Shown here: one piece after another, positions 33,171 through 41,918 of the stretch
Position numbering within the stretch: the first letter of the stretch is position 1
How the letters are laid out: every line of letters begins with the position of its first letter
DNA from: CAYUEN01 sp964443745
GTDB taxonomy: Bacteria > Campylobacterota > Campylobacteria > Campylobacterales > QNZT01
NCBI GenBank assembly: GCA_964443745.1
Contig: CAYUEN010000001.1
Coordinates: forward strand, 1 to 64,000
Length of the DNA stretch: 64,000 nucleotides
Direction of reading: 5' to 3'
Notes under the pieces: generated by a model
Database searches by the model: none
The model's input: the letters and a program-made list of their open reading frames with translations, nothing else
What the model was told of the DNA's origin: nothing
Made by a program: the position numbers and the translations under genes

Positions 33171-33685
33171 AAAAGGTAGTATTGATCGCGACGAGTTTTT
33201 TTATCGCTTTGTTGTTTTTGATGCCCAAGGAGAACCTCTACTACACACTGAAACGTCTATTGAGCGATCAACATATCCAATTGACGCAAAAAAAAGTTTC
33301 GGATCGCTGGTATGCGCTGCATCTGGAAGGGGTGTCGCTTCTTTATGACGGGATCGAATCGGTCGAAATCGAAAAGGTGGATCTGTGGCCTTGGTTGTTC
33401 TATAATCGGCTGGATCTTCAAACGATCACTCCCTATCCCGCGATCCGTAAGTTTCTACCCGCTTCCGCAAAAGAGATGGTCGTTTCCTACACCCCTTTCT
33501 ATCCGATGAAGGCGACCATGAGGATGGAGGGTGAGTTTGGAGAGATGGAAGGCTTTTTCGAAATCAAAACGGGGAAACTCCATCTGCTTCTACATCCCGC
33601 ATCGCCATTCGCGAAGAGTTCGATCGTGAGGCAGAATTTCAAAAAAACCGAAGAGGGATACCTGTATGAATCCATCCTATACTGA
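33167..33685 (+). CDS. type II secretion GspN-like protein
   Basis: 172 residues with an N-terminal membrane or signal helix (about 3-19, VVLIATSFFIALLFLM) and a beta-rich periplasmic domain with repeating amphipathic strands (LHLEGVSLLYDGIESVEIEKVDLW), like the AsmA-like fold of GspN. GspN is an accessory subunit absent from many T2SS. Its position directly after GspM supports the call. It is shorter than the usual GspN (about 250). It overlaps gspC by 20 nt. Confidence 0.6.
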   Translation: MKKVVLIATSFFIALLFLMPKENLYYTLKRLLSDQHIQLTQKKVSDRWYALHLEGVSLLYDGIESVEIEKVDLWPWLFYNRLDLQTITPYPAIRKFLPASAKEMVVSYTPFYPMKATMRMEGEFGEMEGFFEIKTGKLHLLLHPASPFAKSSIVRQNFKKTEEGYLYESILY

Positions 33686-34469
33686 CCGGATCAGGTCGTT
33701 GGCCCTCTATCTGCTGTTGCCGTTTGCAGTGGCGAAGCTGCTTTGGAGTGTGGTTTTTCTCTTTCTGGAGAAGGGCGATATCGTCATTGAAAAGCCGATC
33801 TCCTATGGATATCACTACACTGCGACCCCCGCACAGGTGATCTTGCCTTTTTCGGAGCGGCCCAAACCGGAGCAGATCGAAGCGTCGGAGAGAATCACCG
33901 ATATCAAACTGAAGGGAACTTATATTGAAGGCGAACAGGGATTTGTGGTGATCGAGGAGAGTGGAGGGGCGGTTTTCGTCAGTAAAGGGGAGCATTATAG
34001 AGGCTATCGCCTCAAAGAGGTTTACGAGGATCGGGCGATTTTCGAAAAAGGAGGCAAAAACTACGAAGTACTGCTCAAAGAGGAGATCAGACCCGCGAGA
34101 GAGTCGGGTGGCGATATATCCGGCCCAACTTCTACAGCAGGAGCGGATGGTGGCAGTGTCAGCGTCTCCAGAGACGAGTTGAACGACTATATTCGCCATC
34201 CCAACAAAATCTGGAAAAACATCCGCATTCAGGAGATACGCAAACACGGACGCATTGCGGGGTTTCGTGTCAATTACGTCAAACGAAACTCCGTTTTCGA
34301 CCGGTTTGGGCTCAAAAGCGGGGATATCATCACGGCGATCGACGGCAACGAGATCCACTCTCTGGGAGAGGTGATGAAGTACTACAACGATGCGGCCAAT
34401 CTCGAAGCCCTGACGCTGACCGTCAAACGGGGCGACGAGGTGGTGGACATCGACTTTACTGTAAATTGA
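33666..34469 (+). CDS. gspC: type II secretion protein GspC (PDZ type)
   Basis: 267 residues. One N-terminal membrane helix (about 10-32), a homology-region domain (about 75-135, ITDIKLKGTYIEGEQGFVVI) and a C-terminal PDZ domain (about 185-267) containing GFRVNYVKRNSVFDRFGLKSGDIITAIDG. GspC links the inner-membrane platform to the secretin through its HR domain, and the PDZ domain helps choose substrates. It lies 13 bp before gspD and overlaps the gspN-like gene by 20 nt. Confidence 0.9.
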   Translation: MNPSYTDRIRSLALYLLLPFAVAKLLWSVVFLFLEKGDIVIEKPISYGYHYTATPAQVILPFSERPKPEQIEASERITDIKLKGTYIEGEQGFVVIEESGGAVFVSKGEHYRGYRLKEVYEDRAIFEKGGKNYEVLLKEEIRPARESGGDISGPTSTAGADGGSVSVSRDELNDYIRHPNKIWKNIRIQEIRKHGRIAGFRVNYVKRNSVFDRFGLKSGDIITAIDGNEIHSLGEVMKYYNDAANLEALTLTVKRGDEVVDIDFTVN

Positions 34470-34482
34470 GAGAGGAAAGCGC

Positions 34483-36819
34483 ATGAAAAAAGCGACGTTA
34501 CATCTGATTATGGCGGCGACGATACTCTTCGGAGCGGGAAACGCGATAGCCCAGGCTCCGAAGCAGGAAGATCGCAATCTGGTCAAGATCAATTTCAAAG
34601 GAATGAAGATCACGGAGTTTATCCGGATGGTGTCCAAAATCACCGGTAAAAATATCCTGATCGGACAGAATATCCAGGGAGTTGTCGATTATGAACAGGC
34701 CAAGCCGATCAGAAAGGATCAGGTCTATGCCCTGCTGGTGAGTGTATTGGGGAGCAAGGGGTTCACGATCGCCGATACGGGAGAGGGCTTTTTGAAAGTG
34801 GTGCGCAGTTCGGAAGCGGTCAAGAGCGCCCCGCCTCTTTATGGAACGTCCGATGTCCATACGGTACAGACGGCGATCATCCCCGTGCGCAATCTAAATG
34901 TCAGAAATATCCTCCGTCAAGTCAACTTTCTTCTCAGTAAATATGGTAAAATCACTCTCTCTTATGAAAACAACACCGTGGTCGTCAGCGACTATCCCGA
35001 AAATATCCGTGCGATAAAAAACGTGATCCATAGACTCGATACCGACAAACAGCTGAGGGTGAAGATCATCCCCCTTCAAAACGCCGACGCCAAAAGCGTC
35101 TATCCCAAAATCAAAAAGATCGCTTCCGCTCTCTACAACAACAAAATCGAAACACAAAAAGTCGATATTTTCGAAGACGAGGCGACCAATGCGATTATCC
35201 TGACCGCACATCCTTATCAGATAAGGGAGCTAAGCCGGTATGTCCACCGTCTGGACAAAGGCAACGAGACGATCGACAAGAAGATGGCGATCATCTATGT
35301 CAAAAACGCCGATGCGGTCAAGATCGTCAAAACGCTGGAAAAACTCCTCTCGGACAAAAGTTTCGGCAAGAGCGAGAAGCAGTCGCAGCCCGCGGTGAAG
35401 ACCACCGTCAAAAAGACTCAGCAGCCGGGAACGAAAGGAAAGAAACCGGTCACGACCACCACGACCGAAACGCTGCCCGCCTTCATCTCCACAGACAAAG
35501 AGAAACCGACGGTCACGGTGGACGAAGAGCTCAACGCCGTCGTCGTCTATGCGACCGAACGTGAGATCAAAGAGATCAGAAAAGTGGTCGAACAGCTCGA
35601 TACCGAACGCAAGCAGGTCTACGTAACGGCGCGGATACTCGAAATCAGCAAAAACAAAGCTTCCGCCTTGGGAGCAAAATACGGTATCATTGGAGGAATT
35701 ACAAGCTCCACGGGTCTTTACGGTTTCAGCGGCCAGATCGGCAGCACCGAAGGAGATGCGCTGGGTACGATCACGACGCTCAAGGGGTTGCTCGGGGATT
35801 CGCTCGCCATTCCCACGGTCAAAAAAGCGCTTGCGCTTGGAACCGCCATCTCTCTCTACAAAAAAAACGGTGCGGCGGATATCATCTCCGAGCCCTCCAT
35901 CCTCTGTATCAACAACAAAGAGTCGTCGATCTATGCGGGTAAGACGGTTTCCATACTGACGCAGGCGACGACGGGAAGCGACGCTACATCGCTCACGCGC
36001 CAAAACTACACCCGTGAAGATATCGGATTGACACTGAAGGTCAAACCGAGAATTTCGGCCGACAACAAGGTTTCGATGGAGATCAAGACGATACTCGAGG
36101 ATGTGGTCGGGGGTCAGGTGGGATTGCCGACGACGACCAAGCGCGAAGTGACGACCACCTCGATCGTCAAAAACGGCGAATCGGTCATTATCGGAGGATT
36201 GGTGAAAAACAAGCTGGATGAGAAGGTGAGCAAGATCCCGCTGCTGGGAGACATACCGATCCTGGGCATTCCTTTTCGCCATGTCAGCAAAGAGGGGGAT
36301 CAACTCAATCTCATCATCATGGTCACCCCCTACATCGTCAACAGAAGCGAAGATCTAAGTCGGCTCAGAGAAGCCCTCGGTCAGATGAGCGTACTCGAGC
36401 GTGAATTGGCTGAAAAGTTCGAAGAGGCGTACAATAAAAATCCGGAATTGATCCGTAGGCAACTCAACCATGTAGAGTTATCACCAGAAGAGGAGCGGCT
36501 GGCGCCTCCCGTGCATATCGAAGTCTCCTCTCCTGTCGTGGTTCCCCCCAAACCGTCCACGCAGATTGAGAAGATGGAAAAAATCGAACCCACCCCCGAG
36601 CCTTCGGAGCAAAAGAAGCCAAAGAGAGTGGAAACGCAAGCGGTGGTTTTGACAAGCGAATCAGAAGTGAAGAGAGAGAGGAAAACAGAAACCACCGCTC
36701 CGACCACCGCCTATGAGATCGACGAGCGTGGCAGGGCGTATCGGGTGACAACCTATCCTGACGGTAGAATCGAACGTAAACGGATCAAGAAGAGTATGAT
36801 CGATCCGGATCTGTTGTAA
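34483..36819 (+). CDS. gspD: type II secretion secretin GspD
   Basis: 778 residues with a signal peptide (cleavage near AIA|QAP, residue 23). N0 (about 35-110) and three N1-N3 repeats (about 125-410) are followed by the secretin homology domain (about 420-650) with SIYAGKTVSILTQ and GESVIIGGLVKNK. A Thr/Lys-rich linker interrupts N3 (about 300-330). The C-terminal 130 residues are Pro/Glu/Lys-rich with a final VTTYPDGRIERKRIKKS segment; this tail is unusual for GspD and may bind the envelope or a pilotin. It forms the outer-membrane channel of the system. Confidence 0.96.
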   Translation: MKKATLHLIMAATILFGAGNAIAQAPKQEDRNLVKINFKGMKITEFIRMVSKITGKNILIGQNIQGVVDYEQAKPIRKDQVYALLVSVLGSKGFTIADTGEGFLKVVRSSEAVKSAPPLYGTSDVHTVQTAIIPVRNLNVRNILRQVNFLLSKYGKITLSYENNTVVVSDYPENIRAIKNVIHRLDTDKQLRVKIIPLQNADAKSVYPKIKKIASALYNNKIETQKVDIFEDEATNAIILTAHPYQIRELSRYVHRLDKGNETIDKKMAIIYVKNADAVKIVKTLEKLLSDKSFGKSEKQSQPAVKTTVKKTQQPGTKGKKPVTTTTTETLPAFISTDKEKPTVTVDEELNAVVVYATEREIKEIRKVVEQLDTERKQVYVTARILEISKNKASALGAKYGIIGGITSSTGLYGFSGQIGSTEGDALGTITTLKGLLGDSLAIPTVKKALALGTAISLYKKNGAADIISEPSILCINNKESSIYAGKTVSILTQATTGSDATSLTRQNYTREDIGLTLKVKPRISADNKVSMEIKTILEDVVGGQVGLPTTTKREVTTTSIVKNGESVIIGGLVKNKLDEKVSKIPLLGDIPILGIPFRHVSKEGDQLNLIIMVTPYIVNRSEDLSRLREALGQMSVLERELAEKFEEAYNKNPELIRRQLNHVELSPEEERLAPPVHIEVSSPVVVPPKPSTQIEKMEKIEPTPEPSEQKKPKRVETQAVVLTSESEVKRERKTETTAPTTAYEIDERGRAYRVTTYPDGRIERKRIKKSMIDPDLL

Positions 36820-36828
36820 CGGGAGAAG

Positions 36829-38355
36829 ATGATGCAGTTTGGCTCCATTCCCACCTACGAAAATCTGGATCTCTACCCCGAGTTGATCGAGGGAGTCGAT
36901 CCGGATCTGGCGGTAAAAAACTGGCTTTTGATCACGAAGATCGAAGAGCAGCCCACGATCATTCTCTCCAAGGAGCATCTGAGTGACGGCTTCAACTACC
37001 TGAGCAAACTCGATCTGGATTTGCCGATCGCTTTCGTCGATCAAGATTCTTACGAGCGGCTCTACCATCGCTATCTGGAGCTCAAGACCGACAAGGAACT
37101 CAGCTCCACGATCAATGAAGAGCGGGAAGAGGAGTTGATCGAAGAGGATATTTCTCTTGCCGAATTTCTGAAAACCACCTCCGATATTCTCACTTCGGAA
37201 GAGTCGGCGCCCATCATCAAATTCGTCAACTCTCTCTTCTATCAGGCGGTCAAAAAAGGGGCGTCCGATATTCATATAGAGACTCACGAGACGCGGGGGG
37301 TGGTGCGTCTGAGGATCGACGGCGTATTGATCAAACATGTCGATTTGGACAAAAACATCATCAATCTCGTCATCAGCCGTATCAAAGTCATCTCCAATCT
37401 CGATATCTCCGAAAAGCGGATACCGCAGGACGGCCGCACGCAGGTGAAGATCGCCGGACGGGGGCTGGATATCAGGGTCTCGGTATTGCCCACCTATTAC
37501 GGAGAGCGGGTGGTGATGCGAATCTTGATGGAGTCTTCGGAGATTCCGACACTGCGACAGCTGGGATTTTCCAAGGAACTCACTTACGATTTCGAAAAGC
37601 TGCTCGAACATGCCCACGGGATGATATTGGTCACGGGGCCTACGGGCAGCGGTAAATCGACCACGCTACACACCTTTTTGCAAACGGTCGCTACGCCCGA
37701 TAAAAACATCATCACGATCGAGGATCCTGTCGAATACAAAGCGGACAACATCAACCAGATCCAGGTGAACGTGAAAACGGGGCTCACTTTCGCGGCGGGA
37801 CTGCGTTCGATTCTCAGGCAGGACCCCGATATCGTGATGGTGGGCGAGATCCGAGACAAGGAGACGGCGGAGATCGCGATCCAGGCGGCGTTGACCGGAC
37901 ATCTTATGCTCTCGACGCTGCATACCAACAATACCGCGGCGGCGATCACCCGGCTGGTGGATATGGGTATAGACGAGTTTTTGATCAGTTCGTCGCTGCT
38001 TGGGGTACTCGCGCAGCGGCTCGTACGCAAACTCTGCCCCCACTGCAAAGAGCCCGATACGCTTCCGCCGGAAATCGTCAGTGAGTTTGGTGTCGCTGCG
38101 GATGCGCAAATCTACAAAGCCCAGGGGTGTGCGAAATGCAACTACACCGGATTTATCGGAAGACAGGCGGTGGGTGAGTTGTTGATCATGGACGAGGAGG
38201 TGAAGATGATGCTCAAAGAGGGGCTCAGCGATTTTGAAATCCGCAGCGCTATGCAGAAAAAAGGGATGAAACTCATTCATGAACAACTCCTCGATCTGCT
38301 GCTATCTGGAGAGACATCCCTCAAGGAGGTGATCAGAGTGGGGCTCAAAGACTGA
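36829..38355 (+). CDS. gspE: type II secretion ATPase GspE
   Basis: 508 residues (ATG 36829; a second ATG follows immediately at 36832). An N-terminal domain that binds GspL (about 1-110) is followed by the secretion ATPase core: Walker A GPTGSGKST (about 270-278), an Asp box, Walker B with ILRQDPDIVMVGEIRD, and a His box (STLHTNN). A four-cysteine zinc motif is present (CPHC at about 402-405 and CAKC about 30 residues later). It powers pseudopilus assembly on the cytoplasmic face. Confidence 0.97.
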   Translation: MMQFGSIPTYENLDLYPELIEGVDPDLAVKNWLLITKIEEQPTIILSKEHLSDGFNYLSKLDLDLPIAFVDQDSYERLYHRYLELKTDKELSSTINEEREEELIEEDISLAEFLKTTSDILTSEESAPIIKFVNSLFYQAVKKGASDIHIETHETRGVVRLRIDGVLIKHVDLDKNIINLVISRIKVISNLDISEKRIPQDGRTQVKIAGRGLDIRVSVLPTYYGERVVMRILMESSEIPTLRQLGFSKELTYDFEKLLEHAHGMILVTGPTGSGKSTTLHTFLQTVATPDKNIITIEDPVEYKADNINQIQVNVKTGLTFAAGLRSILRQDPDIVMVGEIRDKETAEIAIQAALTGHLMLSTLHTNNTAAAITRLVDMGIDEFLISSSLLGVLAQRLVRKLCPHCKEPDTLPPEIVSEFGVAADAQIYKAQGCAKCNYTGFIGRQAVGELLIMDEEVKMMLKEGLSDFEIRSAMQKKGMKLIHEQLLDLLLSGETSLKEVIRVGLKD

Positions 38356-38358
38356 TCG

Positions 38359-39579
38359 ATGCTGTTTGTTTATCGGGGATTCGACAAAAGCGGCAAAAGA
38401 ATCAAGGCCAGGATCGAGGCGGCGGATCTGGAAGAGGCGAAAAAACGCCTCAAATCCAGAGGGATCATCTACGAATCGATCAAAGAAGGCAAACCTTCGC
38501 TGTGGGAGAAGATCGCATTCCGCCGCAGTGCGCAGTTGTCGCCCAAAAAGCTGGCCCACCTCTCCCGCAATCTCGCGATCTATCTGCGTTCGGGGATTCC
38601 GATCGTAAACGTAATCCGCCTTGCCAAATCCCAATATGAAGGGGAGAGTCTTCTGGTCGATTTTCTCTCTTCGTTGGAGAGCAGTATGGACGAGGGAAAA
38701 AGCTTCTATGCCGCGCTCGAGGCGCAGCGAATCGTTTCGCTTCCCTCTTTTTACAAACAGTCGATCAAGGTGGCGGAAGAGAGCGGTGCGCTGGCGGAGG
38801 TGCTTTTCGAGATGGCCCGCTTCATCGAAGAGCAGGAGAAGGTCGCGGGAAAGGTGAAACAGGCGTTGATCTATCCGATGTTTATCGTGGTCATCTCCAT
38901 CTTCATGGTCGCTTTCATGCTCACCTCCGTCGTTCCGAAGATCACCAAAATGTTCGACCAGCTCCATCAAGAGCTTCCGACCGTCACGAAAGTGGTGATC
39001 GCCGCGGGTGATTTTCTGGGAGAGTATTGGCTGGTGATCGCGGTGATCGTTTTGATATTCTCGATACTTTTCACCTTTTTGATGAAAACCAGTCTTTCTT
39101 TCCGTTTCGCCTGGCATCGTCTGCTTCTGAAAATGCCGCTTTTCGGGAAGATCGTCCAGACTTTCGAACTGGCGCGTTTTTCATATATCACGGCCGTTTT
39201 GACGCGCTCTGGAGTGACGTTCGTTCATGCGGTGAAGCTCGCGGCCAACGTACTCGAAAACGAAGTGATGAAGCGGGAGTTTCAGGATGCGGCCCGCGAT
39301 GTGGTGGAGGGGAAGAAATTCTCCACCGCACTGGCACGCTACGGACGGCATGTGGACCGCTCTTTCGTCCAGGCGATCGCACTGGGTGAAGAGACAAGCG
39401 AAGTGGCGCTCGTGATGGAGAATATGGCCGATCTCTATTTCGAGGAAAATCGTACCAAGATCGATCTCTTTCTCTCGCTCCTGGAGCCCGTTTTGATCCT
39501 TTTCGTGGGGGCGACGATAGGATTTATCGTGGTGGCGATGCTCTTACCGATCTTTTCGATGAATTTGGCTAACATGTGA
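38359..39579 (+). CDS. gspF: type II secretion inner-membrane platform protein GspF
   Basis: 406 residues. Two homologous T2SSF domains (about 65-190 and 270-400) and three membrane helices (about 170-192, 217-240 and 375-400) match GspF/PilC. Signature stretches include LSRNLAIYLRSGIPIVN, EESGALAEVLFEMA and GEETSEVALVMENMA. It coordinates pseudopilin extrusion with GspE. It starts 3 nt after the gspE stop without an obvious Shine-Dalgarno, so translation is probably coupled. It is the last T2SS gene of this run; rpe follows. Confidence 0.96.
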   Translation: MLFVYRGFDKSGKRIKARIEAADLEEAKKRLKSRGIIYESIKEGKPSLWEKIAFRRSAQLSPKKLAHLSRNLAIYLRSGIPIVNVIRLAKSQYEGESLLVDFLSSLESSMDEGKSFYAALEAQRIVSLPSFYKQSIKVAEESGALAEVLFEMARFIEEQEKVAGKVKQALIYPMFIVVISIFMVAFMLTSVVPKITKMFDQLHQELPTVTKVVIAAGDFLGEYWLVIAVIVLIFSILFTFLMKTSLSFRFAWHRLLLKMPLFGKIVQTFELARFSYITAVLTRSGVTFVHAVKLAANVLENEVMKREFQDAARDVVEGKKFSTALARYGRHVDRSFVQAIALGEETSEVALVMENMADLYFEENRTKIDLFLSLLEPVLILFVGATIGFIVVAMLLPIFSMNLANM

Positions 39580-39627
39580 GGATTTTGGAAGATCCCAAAA
39601 GTTTGTAAAAGAGTTCAAGGAATGACA

Positions 39628-40266
39628 ATGTTGGTAGCACCGAGTATTCTCTCCGCCGATTTCGGGAAACTGTCCGAAGAGGTGAGGGCGATCTGCGACG
39701 CGGGTTGCGATCTGGTACACGTGGATGTGATGGACGGCCATTTCGTCCCCAATCTCACGATCGGGCCGGTTGTCGTAGAGAGTGTCGCGAAAGCGGCCAG
39801 CAAGCCTCTTGATATTCACCTGATGGTCGAAAACAATCCCTTCTTCGTGGATCTTTTCGCACCCCTGAAGCCCAAATACATCTCTTTTCATATCGAAGAG
39901 GAGAAACACCCCCACCGCCTCGTTCAGAAAATCCGCTCGCTTGGAATCTCTCCCGCGATCGCGCTCAACCCCCACACGCCTCCATCCGCCATCGAATACC
40001 TGATCGAAGATCTGGATATGGTGTTGCTGATGAGCGTCAATCCGGGATTCGGCGGGCAGCGGTTCATCCCTTCCGTAATCGAAAAGGCGAGTCGGCTGAG
40101 GGATATGATATTGCAAAAGCGGGCTTCATGCCTGATCGAAGTGGATGGCGGCGTGAACGATCGAAACGTGGGTGAGCTTGCGGATGCGGGCGTCGATATC
40201 GTCGTGGCGGGAAGCTATGTCTATCGAAGCGACGATTACGAAAAAGCGATAGCGAGCTTGAAGTGA
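39628..40266 (+). CDS. rpe: ribulose-phosphate 3-epimerase
   Basis: 212 residues from ATG 39628 (AAGGA six nt upstream; an in-frame ATG at 39622 abuts that site and is too close). TIM-barrel motifs: VAPSILSADFG at the start, HVDVMDGHFVPNLT with metal-binding His and Asp, SVNPGFGGQRF and EVDGGVND. It interconverts ribulose-5-P and xylulose-5-P in the pentose phosphate pathway. The end overlaps trpF by 4 nt, an unusual operon partner that probably reflects packing rather than shared function. Confidence 0.97.
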   Translation: MLVAPSILSADFGKLSEEVRAICDAGCDLVHVDVMDGHFVPNLTIGPVVVESVAKAASKPLDIHLMVENNPFFVDLFAPLKPKYISFHIEEEKHPHRLVQKIRSLGISPAIALNPHTPPSAIEYLIEDLDMVLLMSVNPGFGGQRFIPSVIEKASRLRDMILQKRASCLIEVDGGVNDRNVGELADAGVDIVVAGSYVYRSDDYEKAIASLK

Positions 40267-40871
40267 TATTGCAGCCGCGAGTGAAGATCTGCGGGATTAC
40301 CAATCTCCAGGATGCGCTCGATGCGGTGGAAGCCGGCGCGGATGCGCTCGGATTCGTCTTCTATTCCAAATCTCCCCGCTTCATAGATCCCAAAAGGGCC
40401 GCGGAGATCACCGCGAATCTGCCTCCGTTCATCGAGCGGGTGGGTCTTTTCGTGGAAGAGAGTGCGGATAGGATCGATGCGGTCTGCAAAGAGGCGGGAA
40501 TGTCGCTCGCACAGCTTCATTTCGATGCTTCACCGAGACTCTGCGAAGCGTTGGTTGTTCGTTATCTGAAAGTCGTACGTGCAAGATCGCGGGCGGATCT
40601 GCAAAAAGAGGCCGATAGCTACAGATTGGTCGATGCGTTCGTGGAGAGTTACGGAGGGGAGGGGAAGCGGATCGATCCGACGTGGTTTGAAGGGGTCGAC
40701 TGTTCGAAAATCATCCTTGCGGGGGGCCTGGATCCGAAAGTCGTACTCTCTTTGCGCGGATACGGTTTTTTCGGTTATGATGTGAGCAGCGGGGTCGAGA
40801 AAGCCAAAGGAAAAAAAGATAAAATGAAAATGCTAAATTTCTGTAAAGCTGTGAAATATGGAAAAATTTGA
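40263..40871 (+). CDS. trpF: phosphoribosylanthranilate isomerase
   Basis: 202 residues with a GTG start overlapping the rpe stop. KICGITNLQDA (with the catalytic Cys), GFVFYSKSPRFI, LAGGLDPK and GYDVSSGVE are the standard TrpF landmarks along the barrel. It performs the Amadori rearrangement in tryptophan synthesis. The last 14 nt overlap the exonuclease gene. No other trp genes are in the window. Confidence 0.96.
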   Translation: MILQPRVKICGITNLQDALDAVEAGADALGFVFYSKSPRFIDPKRAAEITANLPPFIERVGLFVEESADRIDAVCKEAGMSLAQLHFDASPRLCEALVVRYLKVVRARSRADLQKEADSYRLVDAFVESYGGEGKRIDPTWFEGVDCSKIILAGGLDPKVVLSLRGYGFFGYDVSSGVEKAKGKKDKMKMLNFCKAVKYGKI

Positions 40872-41634
40872 CAACCTGGTGTACAAACTGGAGCGTGGCG
40901 CGATCGAAAAGTCGGAGTTCGAGCAGTGTCTAGGGCGTGTGAAGAAGCATTTTAATATCGATATCGATTTGCCGATGCTGCAGTTTTTCGGTTTGCCCGT
41001 CGTGGAGGAGGAAGACCGCGTCTATCTCAAGACGGCCCAAAACAGTTATCTGGATGAAGTCTATTGCGTGGTGGATATCGAAACCAACGGCAACAGCCCC
41101 GTCAAAAATCAGATCATCGAAATCGGAGCGCTCAAATATCACCGAGGAGAGGTGGTCGATAGCTTCAGCTCTTTCATCTATGCGGACTATATTCCCGAGG
41201 CGATCGTCAGGCTTACCAATATCGAACAAAGCGACCTGCGGGGCGCCCCTTCGCTCAAACATGTACTGCATGAATTTCGCCTCTTTCTGGGAAGCGATGT
41301 CTTTGTCGCACACAACGTGCGTTTTGATTACAACTTCATCTCCAAATCGCTTCAGACGATCGGGGAGGACGAATTGCTAAACCGCAAGCTCTGCACCGTT
41401 GATTTGGCACGCAAGACGATCGAGGCGGAGCGTCATGGATTGGGTCATCTCAAAGAGGTATTGCATATCGATGCGGGGGAGCATCATCGCGCGTATGCGG
41501 ATGCGCTCAGTGCTGCGAAAGTGTTGGATGCCTGCTTTCAAAATCTCCCCGAAGAGGTCAAGACGACCGAAGATCTCATTCGCTTTTCGAAAGGCACCCC
41601 TTCACGCAAAAGAAGGCGTGCGAAAGAGGCGTAA
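40858..41634 (+). CDS. DEDDh 3'-5' exonuclease (DnaQ/PolC-like)
   Basis: 258 residues. An N-terminal extension of about 65 residues precedes the exonuclease domain. Exo I is VVDIETNG (D73, E75), Exo II HNVRFDYNFI (D157) and Exo III HHRAYADA (H210, D215), so all DEDDh catalytic residues are present. It could be the proofreading epsilon subunit of DNA polymerase III or a free exonuclease. The extension is not typical of DnaQ. The C-terminus ends in a basic run, KRRRAKEA. It converges with the minus-strand gene at 41648. Confidence 0.88.
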   Translation: MEKFDNLVYKLERGAIEKSEFEQCLGRVKKHFNIDIDLPMLQFFGLPVVEEEDRVYLKTAQNSYLDEVYCVVDIETNGNSPVKNQIIEIGALKYHRGEVVDSFSSFIYADYIPEAIVRLTNIEQSDLRGAPSLKHVLHEFRLFLGSDVFVAHNVRFDYNFISKSLQTIGEDELLNRKLCTVDLARKTIEAERHGLGHLKEVLHIDAGEHHRAYADALSAAKVLDACFQNLPEEVKTTEDLIRFSKGTPSRKRRRAKEA

Positions 41635-41647
41635 AACCTCTTTCGAC

Positions 41648-41845
41648 CTAGTGGTGACTCTTGAGGATGACGATGGTCATCTTCGCGTTGATCACCAGAA
41701 ATCTGATAAATTGCCAAATCACGCAGGTTCGCATGAATTTGACGAAGCCGGTGGGAATCATCGTCTCGAATTCGGGTGTGTAGGGTTCGATATGTTTGAC
41801 ATGTTCGGTCTGTTTGATATGTGCTTGTTCGATACTCTCTGACAT
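41648..41845 (-). CDS. small protein downstream of the SQR-like gene
   Basis: 65 residues from ATG 41845, preceded by AAAAGGAGAAAAG, a strong Shine-Dalgarno, which argues for a real gene. A charged N-terminal half (EHVKHIEPYTPEFETM) is followed by a C-terminal amphipathic to hydrophobic segment (about 34-60: FVKFMRTCVIWQFIRFLVINAKMTI) that could sit on or in the membrane. It is the last gene of the SQR-like unit, separated from it by a long stem-loop. I do not recognise a family. A membrane anchor or quinone-site helper for the flavoprotein is only speculation. Confidence 0.7.
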   Translation of the reverse strand: MSESIEQAHIKQTEHVKHIEPYTPEFETMIPTGFVKFMRTCVIWQFIRFLVINAKMTIVILKSHH

Positions 41846-41873
41846 CTTTTCTCCTTTTATCTTGTTTTATGGG

Positions 41874-41905
41874 TCGATATCCGCAAAATCGGATGCGGAT
41901 ATCGA
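41874..41905 (-). other. perfect 12-bp intercistronic stem-loop
   Basis: TCGATATCCGCA (41874-41885) pairs perfectly with TGCGGATATCGA (41894-41905) around an 8-nt loop. It lies between the SQR-like gene and the 65-residue gene. No T-tract follows on the minus strand, so an mRNA-stabilising or processing element is as likely as partial termination. Confidence 0.65.
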
Positions 41906-41918
41906 ATCGATCGACGTT

